A program made the position numbers and the translations under genes. This document shows, piece after piece, positions 50,714 to 59,173 of a stretch of 64,000 nucleotides of DNA. How positions within the stretch are numbered: the stretch's first letter is position 1; each line of letters opens with the position of its first letter. The stretch is taken from positions 1 to 64,000 of the forward strand of contig CAZUMJ010000012.1 in assembly GCA_964621605.1 (NCBI GenBank), in the 5' to 3' direction. This DNA is from CAZUMJ01 sp964621605 (GTDB lineage Bacteria; Actinomycetota; Acidimicrobiia; Acidimicrobiales; Iamiaceae). Below the pieces are notes generated by a model. The model did not search any database, was not told the origin of the DNA, and was given only the letters and a program-made list of their open reading frames with translations.

Positions 50714-51609
50714 ACAGGTGCCGGCGCGGGTGCCTCGGCCAGCAGGCGGCGCACGACGGGCCCCAGCTCGGCAGGGTCCCAGCGGGCACCCTTGTCTTCG
50801 GTGGGGCCGTGTTGCCACCCGTCCGCGACGCCGACCTTGCCGCCCTCGACCTCGAACATGCGCCCGGTCACCCCCGCGCTGTCTGTCGAGACCAGCCACG
50901 CGACCAGCGGGGAGACGTTGGCGGGGTCCATAGCGTCGAACGCTCCCTCAGCCACCTCGGCCATCATGTCGGTGAACACCCCTTCGGTCATGCGGGTCCG
51001 CGCAGCGGGGGCGAGCGCGTTGGCGGTGACGCCGTAGCGGGCGAGCTCGGCGGACTGCACCAGCGTCAGCGCGGCGATGCCACCCTTGGCGGCGGAGTAG
51101 GCGGCTTGCCCGACCGATCCGAGGATGCCTGCGCCGGAGCTGGTGTTGACGATGCGTGCGTCGACGGCATCGCCGGCCTTGGAACGGTCACGCCAGTAGG
51201 CCGCGGCGTGGCGAGAGACGGTGAAGTGCCCCTTCAAGTTGACGCGGAGCACCGCGTCCCATTCGTCCTCGGCGACGTTGGCGAACATGCGGTCGCGGAC
51301 GATGCCGGCGTTGTTCACGACGGCGTCGAGGCGACCGAACACCTCGACGGCCTGGTCGACGAGGCGCTTGGCGCCTGCGAAGTCGGCGACGTCGTCGGCG
51401 TTCACGACCCCGTGCCCGCCCAGGGCTTCGATCTCACGCACGACGTCGGCTGCAGGGCCGGTGGAACCGCCCGAGCCGTCGAGCTCCGCGCCGACGTCGT
51501 TGACCACCACGTTGGCGCCCTGGCGGGCGAGCTCGAGGGCGTGCGCACGGCCCAACCCGCGGGCGGCGCCCGTCACGATCACGACTCGACCGTCGCAGAT
51601 GCCACCCAT
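50701..51609 (-). CDS. HSD17B4-type SDR, steroid regulon
   Basis: 302 residues of the same class as the SDR at 17580-18488. Motifs are VTGAARGLGRAHALELA, VVVNDVGAELDGSGG, the Ser in NTSSGAGILGSVGQAAYSAAK (YxxxK) and MFEVEGGKVGVADGW. Such proteins oxidise (3R)-hydroxyacyl-CoAs in side-chain degradation of steroids in actinobacteria (Mtb Rv3502c is an example). ATG 51609 lies 8 nt after GGAGG. The palindrome at 51673-51689 upstream places it in the regulon. The 3' end overlaps the TrmH gene by 13 bp. Confidence 0.85.
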   Translation of the reverse strand: MGGICDGRVVIVTGAARGLGRAHALELARQGANVVVNDVGAELDGSGGSTGPAADVVREIEALGGHGVVNADDVADFAGAKRLVDQAVEVFGRLDAVVNNAGIVRDRMFANVAEDEWDAVLRVNLKGHFTVSRHAAAYWRDRSKAGDAVDARIVNTSSGAGILGSVGQAAYSAAKGGIAALTLVQSAELARYGVTANALAPAARTRMTEGVFTDMMAEVAEGAFDAMDPANVSPLVAWLVSTDSAGVTGRMFEVEGGKVGVADGWQHGPTEDKGARWDPAELGPVVRRLLAEAPAPAPVYGA

Positions 51610-51672
51610 GAGGTCCTCCAACGCTGTCCGGTGAACGGCCACCTGGCGTGGCCGGTCGGGTGACCGACGATA

Positions 51673-51697
51673 CCTGACGACCCGTCAGGTCCTGCTA
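51673..51697 (-). promoter_or_regulatory. Steroid-regulon palindrome upstream of the SDR
   Basis: CCTGACGACCCGTCAGG (51673-51689), perfect over 19 bp with flanking A/T. TAGCAG (51692-51697 on the minus strand) next to it is a possible -10. Confidence 0.75.
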
Positions 51698-51788
51698 CCG
51701 GGGGAAGGGCCCGCGGAGCGTGCCTGCGCTGCCCGGACTCGGACGGGCGAGCTGCGCTCGCTGCTCGCCAGGGCCCGAAAACGACGGC

Positions 51789-51832
51789 GGGTGGGCCCCC
51801 GGCGGTGCGATGCACCGTCCAGGAGCCCACCC
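51789..51832 (-). terminator. Branched hairpin downstream of the thiolase gene
   Basis: GGGTGGGC (51789-51796) pairs with GCCCACCC (51825-51832), and an inner GGTGC/GCACC hairpin fits between. It is 74 bp after the thiolase stop on the minus strand. Confidence 0.55.
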
Positions 51833-51905
51833 TGACTCGTCGTCGTGCCTCGAGGTGAGGCATGCCCCCGGTGGCGTCAGCTGCGCGCCCCGAAGGTGCG
51901 TTGGA

Positions 51906-53111
51906 TCAGCTGAGGCGCTCGACGATCATCGCCATGCCCTGGCCGCCACCGACGCACATGCTCTCGAGACCCCAGGTCTTGTCGGCGTCCTGCAGGCCGT
52001 GGATCAGGGTCGTCATGATGCGGGCGCCGGTCATGCCGAAGGGGTGACCCAGGGCGATGGCGCCACCGTTCACGTTCAGCTTGTCGTAGCTGATGCCGAG
52101 GTGCTTCGCCGACGGGACGATCTGCGCGGCGAACGCCTCGTTGATCTCGACCAGGTCGATGTCGTCGATGGTCTTGCCGGCACGCTTGAGCACCTGGCGG
52201 ATCGCCTCGACCGGGCCGAGGCCCATGATCTCGGGGTTCAGGCCGGTGACGCCCGAGGCCACGACGCGGGCCAGCGGGGTGATGCCGAGCTCCTTGGCCT
52301 TGGTGTCGCTCATCACGACGACCGCGGCGGCGCCGTCGTTGAGGGGGCAGGCGTTGCCGGCGGTCACGGTGCCGTCGGGGCGGAAGGCCGGGCCGAGCTT
52401 GGCGAGCTTCTCGACGGTGGTGCCGGCACGGATGCCGTCATCGGTCGACACGACGGTGCCGTCGGGGAGGGTCACCGGGGTGATCTCCTCCTCCCAGAAG
52501 CCGCGCTCGAGCGAGGCGCTCGCACGCTGCTGCGAGAGGGCGGCGAACTCGTCCTGCTCCTCGCGGGTCACCTTCTCGAACTGCGCGACGTTCTCGGCGG
52601 TCTCGCCCATCGCGATGTAGACGTCGGGGAGGCCGGCCGGGGGCTCCCACGCGGGGGCGCCACCCTTGGCGCGCTCAGCGGTGCGGCTCTGGGCGTCGGC
52701 GAAGATCGAGTTGGGCGGGCCGTCGTCGGCCATGCCGTTCGCGAAGCGGCTGACGGTCTCGACACCGGCAGCGATGAACACGTCGCCTTCGCCGGCACGG
52801 ATGGCGTGCGCGGCCATGCGGATGGTCTGCAGCGACGAGGAGCAGTACCGGTTCACGGTCACGCCGGGCACGTCGGGCAGGCCGGCAAGGATGCTCACGA
52901 TGCGAGCCAGGTTGCTGCCGGACTCACCGGCGGGCTGGCCACAGCCGAGCATGAGGTCTTCGACCGACTGGGGGTCGAGTTGGGGCACCTTCGCAAGCGC
53001 GGCCTTGACGATCTGGGAGGCGAGGTCGTCGGGGCGGATGCTGGCGAGCTGACCCTTGAACGCACGCCCGATGGGCGAGCGGGCAGTGGCGACGATCACG
53101 GCTTCGGGCAT
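51906..53111 (-). CDS. Acetyl-CoA acetyltransferase (FadA-type thiolase)
   Basis: 401 residues of a degradative thiolase. Nucleophile Cys in TVNRYCSSSLQTIRMA, then EINEAFAAQIVPSA, NGGAIALGHPFGMTGAR and CVGGGQGMAMIVERL (general base Cys). The N-terminal VIVATARSPIGRAFKGQLASIRPDDL is typical of thiolases of long-chain or steroid side-chain beta-oxidation, such as Mtb FadA3/FadA5-type enzymes; I cannot distinguish between them. ATG 53111 follows AGGAG. Its promoter region has a different palindrome (53205-53218), not the steroid-regulon type. Confidence 0.9.
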   Translation of the reverse strand: MPEAVIVATARSPIGRAFKGQLASIRPDDLASQIVKAALAKVPQLDPQSVEDLMLGCGQPAGESGSNLARIVSILAGLPDVPGVTVNRYCSSSLQTIRMAAHAIRAGEGDVFIAAGVETVSRFANGMADDGPPNSIFADAQSRTAERAKGGAPAWEPPAGLPDVYIAMGETAENVAQFEKVTREEQDEFAALSQQRASASLERGFWEEEITPVTLPDGTVVSTDDGIRAGTTVEKLAKLGPAFRPDGTVTAGNACPLNDGAAAVVVMSDTKAKELGITPLARVVASGVTGLNPEIMGLGPVEAIRQVLKRAGKTIDDIDLVEINEAFAAQIVPSAKHLGISYDKLNVNGGAIALGHPFGMTGARIMTTLIHGLQDADKTWGLESMCVGGGQGMAMIVERLS

Positions 53112-53204
53112 GGGTGGTGCTCCTCGTGTGCGGATGGTGAACGCCGGGTCCACGAACCTCGGCGATGATGGGTGACGGCCCCCCGGGCCGCTCCGCCGAC
53201 ATGT

Positions 53205-53218
53205 TTACTGCCCGGTAA
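53205..53218 (-). promoter_or_regulatory. Palindrome upstream of the thiolase gene
   Basis: TTACTGCCCGGTAA with TTAC/GTAA arms, in a wider TGTT...AACA context. It is a candidate operator of a different regulator; no other copy was seen. Confidence 0.4.
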
Positions 53219-53318
53219 CAACCCGGGTCACGTTCGGACGGGGGAGCGTGGCAAGCGTCTCAGGGATGCAGGTCGTGCTCGGCGGTGCGAGGACGGGCTC
53301 ACGGATGCGACGGGTGCT

Positions 53319-55631
53319 TCAGCGAGCCTTCGGGAGGCCGAGGCCCCGCTGGGCGATGATGCCGCGCAGCACCTCGCTCGTGCCGCCGTAGATCGTGGTG
53401 ACCTGGCAGTGGCGGTAGGTGGCCTCGATCCAGCCGTCGGCCGGTGCATCGGCGGCACCGTGACGGCGGAGTCCGTCTGCGCCGAGCATGTCGATGAGGT
53501 CGTCGGCGGCACGCTGGTAGTGCTCGGTCGTGAAGAGCTTCGCCATCGTTCCCTCGGTGCTGGGCAAGGTGCCGATCGATGCCAGCCAGGCGGCGCGCCA
53601 GCCGAGCAGGTTGGCGACCTCGTTGCCGATCGCGACGCGGGCGAGGCGTTCTCGGACCGTCGCGTCAGCGAGACGGCCGGTTCGGTCAGCCCAGTGCGCG
53701 GCATGGTCGAGCAGGCGAACCGCTTCGCCGTACCAGGCGGCGTTGCGCTCGAACACGAGCGCCGTCATCATCACCTTCCACCCACCGCCGACGTCGCCGA
53801 CGCGGTACTGGTCGGGGACGCGCACCTCGTCGTAGTAGGTGATGTTCGTGCGCTCACCGCCCATCGTGTGCACCGGCGTGATGGAGATGCCGGGACTGTC
53901 CATCGGCACGATGAACATCGTGAGGCCCTTGTGCTTGGCCTGCTCGGTGTCGGTGCGGGTCAACAGGAAGACATACCCGGCCTCATGTGCGAGCGTCGTG
54001 AACATCTTCTGACCGCTCACGATCCAGTCGTCGCCGTCGCGCACGGCGCGGGTCGCCGCGGCAGCCACGTCGGAGCCGGACTCGGGCTCGGAGTAGCCCA
54101 GGCTGGTGATCACGTCGCCGGACAGGATCTGCGGCACGATCGTCTGCTTCAGCCAGTCGCTGCCCTCGAGCAGGATGGTGTGGGCGACGAGGCTCGCCAC
54201 GCCGATGCCGTCGACGGGTGCGCCCGACAGGTACATCTCCTCGCTGAGGACGTTCATCTCGAGCGGGGACCGACCACCGCCGCCGTACTCGGCGGGCCAC
54301 CCGGCCGAGATGAGGCCCTTGGCGGCCATGGCGTGGTGCAGGCCCCAGTCGTGGATGGTGCCCGTGGTGTGTGCCCGCTCGATCACGTCCGCGGTGACCT
54401 CGGCGCGCAGGAACGCCCGGATCTCGTCGCGGAACGCTTCGACGGGCGCACCGAGACGGAAGTCGGGGCCGCGCCGGACGTGGTCGTCGGGCAAGTCGGC
54501 GGACGCGGTGACGGTGGGCTGGGTGGTTGCGGGCGCGTGCCCATCGGGGAACACCCGGGTGGCGACGATCTCGAGCTCACCGCGAGGGTCGCCGACCTGC
54601 AGCCGGGTGCCCTTCGCCCGACGGAACAGCAACTGGACGTCGTACTCCTCCATGAAGCCGTAGCCGCCGTGGACGTGCAGCGACGCGGACGTGACTCGCT
54701 CCGCGGTCTGCGCGGCGAAGCTGAACGCCATCGCCGAGAAGCGCGGGCCTATCGCTTCACCCTCGTCGAGGGCCCAGATCGCCTTCGCGGCGAGGAGGTC
54801 CGCACCGTCGAGATCGGTGGCGACGTCGGCGAGCCGGTGCGCGACCGCCTGGAACGAGCCGATCGGTACGTCGAACTGCTTGCGGTCCTTCGCGTATTGC
54901 ACGCCCACGGCCAGGGCGGCCCGTGCGAGGCCGACGAACCAGGTGGCGGTGAGCGCTCGCCACTCGTCCAGTGCGGTCTCGAAGGCGGCGTGCGCGGTCG
55001 GTCCGGTGGCGAGGACGAGGCGCTCCGGCCCCGTGGTGGCGATGTCTGCGAGCGCGGCGGAGGCGAGGTTGTCGACGCGCACGGTGCCGGTCGGGACGGG
55101 GACGAGCACCAGTTCGTCCCCGTCGAGCGCCACGACGGCATCGGCCGCGGCGCCGCCGGGGACGAGCGTGGCGGTGCCGTGCACGGTAGGCCGCACCGCC
55201 AGGGTCACCAGGGCAGACCCTTCGGAGATGCGCGCGAGCCAGGCGTCGAGCGGGCTGGCCGCCCCCGTCCCGACCGCGTCAGCGTTGCCGCGAGCGGGAG
55301 GGGTGGCGCCGACGGGTGCAGACCCAGCCGACGCGGACAGGTTCGCGAGCAGGCGCCCGGCGACCATGGCTTCGACGATCGGTGCGGCAGCCGCCGCGGC
55401 GCCGGCCGCGTGCGCGACCACCGCGAGGTCCGCGAGTGATGCGTCGGCGCCACCGACGTGTTCGGGAAGGCCCATCGCGACCGCGCCGATCTCGACGAGA
55501 CCATCCCAGACCGCCCTGTCGAAGCCCGTCGCCTCGGCGGCTCGAACGCGCTCGGGGGACGACTCCTTCGCGAGGAAGCGGGTCAACGCGTCGGTGAGGT
55601 GCTGTTGCTCCTCGGTGGGCGACAGATCCAT
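53319..55631 (-). CDS. fadE34: Fused acyl-CoA dehydrogenase, FadE34/ChsE3-like
   Basis: 770 residues with two acyl-CoA dehydrogenase modules. The first (about residues 1-370) has the C-terminal type motifs YAKDRKQFDVPIGSFQAVAHRLADV and LHVHGGYGFMEEYDVQLLFRRAK. The second (about 385-770) has LGYSEPESGSDVAAAA, WIVSGQKMFTTLA and TTIYGGTSEVLRGIIAQRGLGLP. A fusion of about 710-770 residues like this is characteristic of Mtb FadE34 (ChsE3, Rv3573c), which desaturates a steroid side-chain CoA thioester. An internal linker rich in Ala, Pro and Thr joins them. Start ATG 55631. The palindrome at 55654-55670 is immediately upstream. Confidence 0.88.
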   Translation of the reverse strand: MDLSPTEEQQHLTDALTRFLAKESSPERVRAAEATGFDRAVWDGLVEIGAVAMGLPEHVGGADASLADLAVVAHAAGAAAAAAPIVEAMVAGRLLANLSASAGSAPVGATPPARGNADAVGTGAASPLDAWLARISEGSALVTLAVRPTVHGTATLVPGGAAADAVVALDGDELVLVPVPTGTVRVDNLASAALADIATTGPERLVLATGPTAHAAFETALDEWRALTATWFVGLARAALAVGVQYAKDRKQFDVPIGSFQAVAHRLADVATDLDGADLLAAKAIWALDEGEAIGPRFSAMAFSFAAQTAERVTSASLHVHGGYGFMEEYDVQLLFRRAKGTRLQVGDPRGELEIVATRVFPDGHAPATTQPTVTASADLPDDHVRRGPDFRLGAPVEAFRDEIRAFLRAEVTADVIERAHTTGTIHDWGLHHAMAAKGLISAGWPAEYGGGGRSPLEMNVLSEEMYLSGAPVDGIGVASLVAHTILLEGSDWLKQTIVPQILSGDVITSLGYSEPESGSDVAAAATRAVRDGDDWIVSGQKMFTTLAHEAGYVFLLTRTDTEQAKHKGLTMFIVPMDSPGISITPVHTMGGERTNITYYDEVRVPDQYRVGDVGGGWKVMMTALVFERNAAWYGEAVRLLDHAAHWADRTGRLADATVRERLARVAIGNEVANLLGWRAAWLASIGTLPSTEGTMAKLFTTEHYQRAADDLIDMLGADGLRRHGAADAPADGWIEATYRHCQVTTIYGGTSEVLRGIIAQRGLGLPKAR

Positions 55632-55653
55632 GTGGGCGTGTCCTCAGGCGGTT

Positions 55654-55676
55654 TCTGACGGGTCGTCAGCATTCTA
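55654..55676 (-). promoter_or_regulatory. Steroid-regulon palindrome and -10 of fadE34-like gene
   Basis: TCTGACGGGTCGTCAGC (55654-55670); TAGAAT (55671-55676 on the minus strand) abuts it. Confidence 0.78.
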
Positions 55677-55706
55677 AGGCGATCCCCGTTGCGGGGTTCA
55701 CGTCCG

Positions 55707-55712
55707 TAGGCT
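55707..55712 (+). promoter_or_regulatory. Leaderless -10 of the hydrolase gene
   Basis: TAGGCT is 7 nt before ATG 55720. Confidence 0.5.
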
Positions 55713-55719
55713 GCGCCGC

Positions 55720-56595
55720 ATGCCGAGCACGTCGTCCGCGCGGGTCACGTCGGGTGCTCCCGTCGCTCGGGGCGCAGCGGTGCACGACCTGTGCCTACCC
55801 GATGGTCGGATCCTCACGTTCGCGGACCTCGGGCATCCGGACGGCACCTGCGTCGTGGCATGCCACGGCACTCCAGGCAGTCGTGTGGGATGGCTTCCGC
55901 TCGACGACGCAGCCCGGCAGGCGGGAGTGCGTCTCATCGTGCCTGACCGGCCTGGCATGGGAGGGTCGGCACTCGATCCGCGCCGGACCGTTGGTAGCTG
56001 GACCGGTGACGTCGCCGCGCTGCTCGACCACCTTGGCGTGCAGGCAGCGCAGGTGCTCGGTCACTCCGGAGGCGGACCGTTCGCGCTGGCGTGTGGCACT
56101 GGTCGAGGGCCGCTCGCCGGTCGAGTGCCACGCGTCGTGCTGGTGAGTGGCTGCGCGCCCGTCGAACGCCTCGTGTCGCTGCTCGAGACCGGCCCGCTCG
56201 ACCTGTGGCTCGGCCTCACCGCACGTCTTGCGCCTCGGGCCGCGGACCTGAGCCTCGCCATCCTGGGCCTGGTGGTGCAGGGCGTGCCGGCGCTTGCCGG
56301 ACCCGAGGTGGCCGCCGACCTTGCCGAGGCGATGCGTGCTGGTCCGCGCGGCGTGCGGGAGGATTACCGCCTCATCTCGGGGGAGTGGGACTTCATGCCT
56401 GAGGAGGTCACCGTGCCCGTGCTCGCCTGGCACGGCACCGACGACGACATCGTGTCGCTCCACGAGGCGCAGGACCTGTACGTCAGGCTCCCCACCGCGG
56501 AACTCCGAGTGGTGCCGGGCGCCGGGCACCTCCTGGTGCGCAGCCACGCAGCGCAGATCTTGGCGGACCTCGCGACGTGCATATGCCGTTCATAG
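55720..56595 (+). CDS. Alpha/beta hydrolase
   Basis: 291 residues of the alpha/beta hydrolase fold. The oxyanion stretch is VVACHGTPGSRVGW, the nucleophile elbow VLGHSGGGPFAL, the acid probably Asp in AWHGTDDDIVS and the His in VVPGAGHLLVRSH. The family covers esterases, haloperoxidases and dehalogenases, so the substrate is open. ATG 55720 is leaderless. Its TAG stop is part of the TAGGCT hexamer of the next gene. Confidence 0.82.
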   Translation: MPSTSSARVTSGAPVARGAAVHDLCLPDGRILTFADLGHPDGTCVVACHGTPGSRVGWLPLDDAARQAGVRLIVPDRPGMGGSALDPRRTVGSWTGDVAALLDHLGVQAAQVLGHSGGGPFALACGTGRGPLAGRVPRVVLVSGCAPVERLVSLLETGPLDLWLGLTARLAPRAADLSLAILGLVVQGVPALAGPEVAADLAEAMRAGPRGVREDYRLISGEWDFMPEEVTVPVLAWHGTDDDIVSLHEAQDLYVRLPTAELRVVPGAGHLLVRSHAAQILADLATCICRS

Positions 56596-56604
56596 GCTCG
56601 CGAC

Positions 56605-57221
56605 ATGGTTGAGATACGAACCGTGGTCGCATGTGTGCAGTGCGGATCATTCTGGGACGCCGAGACCACCGACAACGACAACGACAACGACACCGACACC
56701 GCCGCCGCTGACACCGGCACCGGCCCCGGCACCGGCCCCGGCACCGCTAGGCCGTGTACCCAGCCCGACCACGAGCACGTTCGGTTCGACTTACATCTCC
56801 ACCGAACCAGGGTCGTGCTTCCCGGAGGTGCCGAGCTGACGGCCGTGTCGTTCGGTGGAGTCGATCCCTACCTTCGTGACGCGCCGCCCGACTTCGGGCT
56901 GTACCTCGACGATCGATGGAATCCGCCGTGGGCTCACGAGCTGCTGGACTGGCCGGACTTTGGCGTCCCGAGTGACCCGGCTGCGGTGGCTGCCACGCTC
57001 GAGTCACTGCTCGAGCGGGCCCGAGCAGGTGAGCACGTCGAGCTCGGCTGCTTTGGCGGGCACGGCCGCACCGGCACAGCGCTCGCCTGTATCGCGATCC
57101 TCTGCGGCGTGCCCGCAGCGGAGTCGGTGGCATGGGTGCGCGCCGAGTACTGCGACCGTGCAGTGGAGACCGACGAGCAGCAGGCCTTCATCAGCACCTT
57201 CGCCTGCGCCGACCCCGCCTG
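56605..57221 (+). CDS. Protein tyrosine phosphatase-like protein, cut by gap
   Basis: At least 205 codons, ending at the scaffold gap. The active-site loop is ELGCFGGHGRTGTALAC, a CX5R (C-F-G-G-H-G-R-T-G) phosphatase signature. A likely general-acid Asp is in LDWPDFGVPSD. Before it, residues about 18-50 are a low-complexity stretch of Asp, Asn, Thr, Gly and Pro coded by hexanucleotide repeats. It may dephosphorylate a protein or small phosphomonoester. ATG 56605 is 6 nt after TAGGCT. The C-terminus is unknown. Confidence 0.75.
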
Positions 57222-57321
57222 NNNNNNNNNNNNNNNNNNNNNNNNNNNNNNNNNNNNNNNNNNNNNNNNNNNNNNNNNNNNNNNNNNNNNNNNNNNNNNN
57301 NNNNNNNNNNNNNNNNNNNNN
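57222..57321. other. 100-N scaffold gap
   Basis: Exactly 100 N. The right flank is a (GTCGCT)n hexanucleotide repeat, the probable cause of the assembly break. Confidence 0.95.
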
Positions 57322-57537
57322 GTCGCCGCTGTCGCTGTCGCTGTCGCTGTCGACCCGGATCTCGTAGCGGAGGTTGAACGCCACAAGCCGACGGTCGTAG
57401 GTGAACGTACCGGACGAGGTGAAGGCCGCCTTGAGGTAGTCGTGTTCGTCCGCGACGGCGAGCAACGCCTCGCGCTGTTCGCTGGTGAGGTCACGGAACT
57501 CGCCTCGAACGACGACCCGGTACACGTGCACGGCCAT
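57322..57537 (-). CDS. DUF6204-like protein, cut by gap
   Basis: 72 codons from ATG 57537 up to the gap. VYRVVVRGEFRDLTSEQREALLAVADEH and AAFTSSGTFTYDRRL fit the DUF6204 family as I recall it, small actinobacterial proteins of about 100-120 residues. At the C-terminal side a run of Asp-Ser dipeptides coded by the hexanucleotide repeat enters the gap. Function unknown. Confidence 0.65.
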
Positions 57538-57605
57538 GGGGAGATGCTCGCACGTGGCGGGGCGGCGACGGTCCTCAGAAATGCGGTGGCATGGCTTGAA
57601 GGGGG

Positions 57606-58970
57606 TCATCTGCGCAGCGGGGGCCAGGTGGGGGAAACGGTCATTGGGTGCTTGCTCACGGTGAGGGGGGTGCCGTCGGGCTTGGTGAAGCGGAGCTGCC
57701 CGTTGGCGTGGCGCGTGAGCGCGTAGCCGCCTTCGTGTACCTGGTGGTGGTGATAGCTGCAGAGCAGGGCGAGGTTCTGAAGGTTGGTTGGGCCTCCGTC
57801 GGCCCAGTGCGTGATGTGGTGGGCGTGGGCACGCGCGGGTGGTGTGTCACATCCGGGGAACACGCAGCCGCGGTCGCGCAGGACGAGGGCGCGGCGCTGC
57901 GCGGGTGTCGGAGTGCGGGTGGTGACGCCGAGGTCGATGGGTGTGGAGTCGGGGTCGAGGACGATGCGCGAGATCGCGGCGTCGCAGGTGAGGTATTGGC
58001 CGGCAGCGCGGCTGAGTGGGTTGCCATGCTGGGTTTCGCCGACGGTGGCGCCGGCTTGCGTGCTCGGGTCGCAGAAGGTGGAGAGGTTGATCGTGGCCGT
58101 GATGGACGGCGTCGCGGGGCCGGCAGCGGGGAGCTGTTGGGCCAACTCGACTAGTGCGTCGGCGCGACGCTGCGCGGGAGTGCGGGCGATGGGTTCGCCG
58201 GTGGTGTCGGCGTGGGCCTTGTCAGCGAGGTACATGGCGTGGCACCGCTCGGCGAGTGCGTTGTTGAGGATCTCGCCTGCCTCGGGCGTGAGGGTGCCAG
58301 CGAGGTGCCAGGAGCCGTGGAAGGACTGGGAGAGGTGCACTGCACGGTTGTTGTGGAGTTTCGCGGCGCGGTCGGCAGCGCCGTCGGGGTTCGCGTGGGC
58401 GCGCCAGTGGTTGAGCATCTTTGAGCAGGAATCGACGCGTAGCTTCTCGGCTTCTTCGACGAGGAGCGCTTCGTGTGCGGCGAAGGTGCCCGGGGCGTCG
58501 GTGGCGGCATCGGCGAGGAGGCGTGCTTTCGCGGTGCCGAGACGCCCACTGGCGTGCGCGGCGGCGACGTGAGGCATGGAGCGCAGCGAGCGGGCGAGAC
58601 GGACGCGTGCGGCGGCTTCGGGGCGGGATTGTTCGGTGCGGGCCGCGAGCCAGGACTGTGCGTTGCGGGCCGCGTCGGTGGCCCACACCATGCGTGCGTC
58701 GAACATGCCGACGAGCGCGGTGCGGGCCGCGTCGAGCCTGTTGAAATCGACATCGCAGTCGACCAGCAGCGCGGTGAGGTCCGCGTCGCTCACGACGCTG
58801 GCGTCAAGTGCGGCAAGGCCCGCCAGGGTGTCCGCGGCGGCACCCACCGCTGCGCGCACGACTGCCACCACCCCAGCGTCGGGTGTTGGCGGTGCAGCTG
58901 GGCCGGACGTGGGCGAGGCGCCCTGAGTTGCTCGCGGAGACGCCGCACCCCCAGCGCTGGACTCGAACAT
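57606..58970 (-). CDS. DUF222/HNH endonuclease protein (13E12 type)
   Basis: 454 residues. The N-terminal two-thirds is the helical DUF222 domain; the C-terminus is an HNH nuclease: RDRGCVFPGCDTPPARAHAHHITHWADGG, then NLALLCSYHHHQVHEGG with two CxxC-type zinc pairs. These are multicopy in actinobacterial genomes (13E12 repeat family) and suspected to be mobile or selfish, but no target or ends are visible. ATG 58970 is 7 nt after TACCGT; a longer frame to 59024 has no support. It is flanked by a tandem repeat downstream at the desaturase side. Confidence 0.88.
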   Translation of the reverse strand: MFESSAGGAASPRATQGASPTSGPAAPPTPDAGVVAVVRAAVGAAADTLAGLAALDASVVSDADLTALLVDCDVDFNRLDAARTALVGMFDARMVWATDAARNAQSWLAARTEQSRPEAAARVRLARSLRSMPHVAAAHASGRLGTAKARLLADAATDAPGTFAAHEALLVEEAEKLRVDSCSKMLNHWRAHANPDGAADRAAKLHNNRAVHLSQSFHGSWHLAGTLTPEAGEILNNALAERCHAMYLADKAHADTTGEPIARTPAQRRADALVELAQQLPAAGPATPSITATINLSTFCDPSTQAGATVGETQHGNPLSRAAGQYLTCDAAISRIVLDPDSTPIDLGVTTRTPTPAQRRALVLRDRGCVFPGCDTPPARAHAHHITHWADGGPTNLQNLALLCSYHHHQVHEGGYALTRHANGQLRFTKPDGTPLTVSKHPMTVSPTWPPLRR

Positions 58971-58977
58971 ACGTACG

Positions 58978-58983
58978 ACGGTA
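58978..58983 (-). promoter_or_regulatory. Leaderless -10 of the HNH gene
   Basis: TACCGT on the minus strand is 7 nt before ATG 58970. Confidence 0.5.
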
Positions 58984-59054
58984 CTGCTCGTTGTCGGGCA
59001 ACAACCACCCCGAAAATCCGCCACCGCAACCCCGAAACTTCAACAAAGAAGTTT

Positions 59055-59171
59055 GATCGGCAGGACGTGACATTCGGGCAGGGGGCCGCGCCGCGATCGG
59101 CAGGACGTGACATTCGGGCAGGGGGCGCGCCGTGATCGGCTCGGCTCGGGTCGTGCAGGGGGCCGCGCCGC
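59055..59171 (+). repeat. 40-bp tandem repeat, three copies
   Basis: Copies at 59055-59094, 59095-59133 and 59134-59171 (diverged in the middle). It lies between the HNH gene and the desaturase stop. No gene is in this 200-bp stretch. Confidence 0.85.
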
Positions 59172-59173
59172 GA

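Noticed and set aside
57606..58970. HNH protein considered as an insertion element or homing nuclease unit
   Set aside because: No inverted repeats, target duplication or intron features are visible around it; only the family history suggests mobility.
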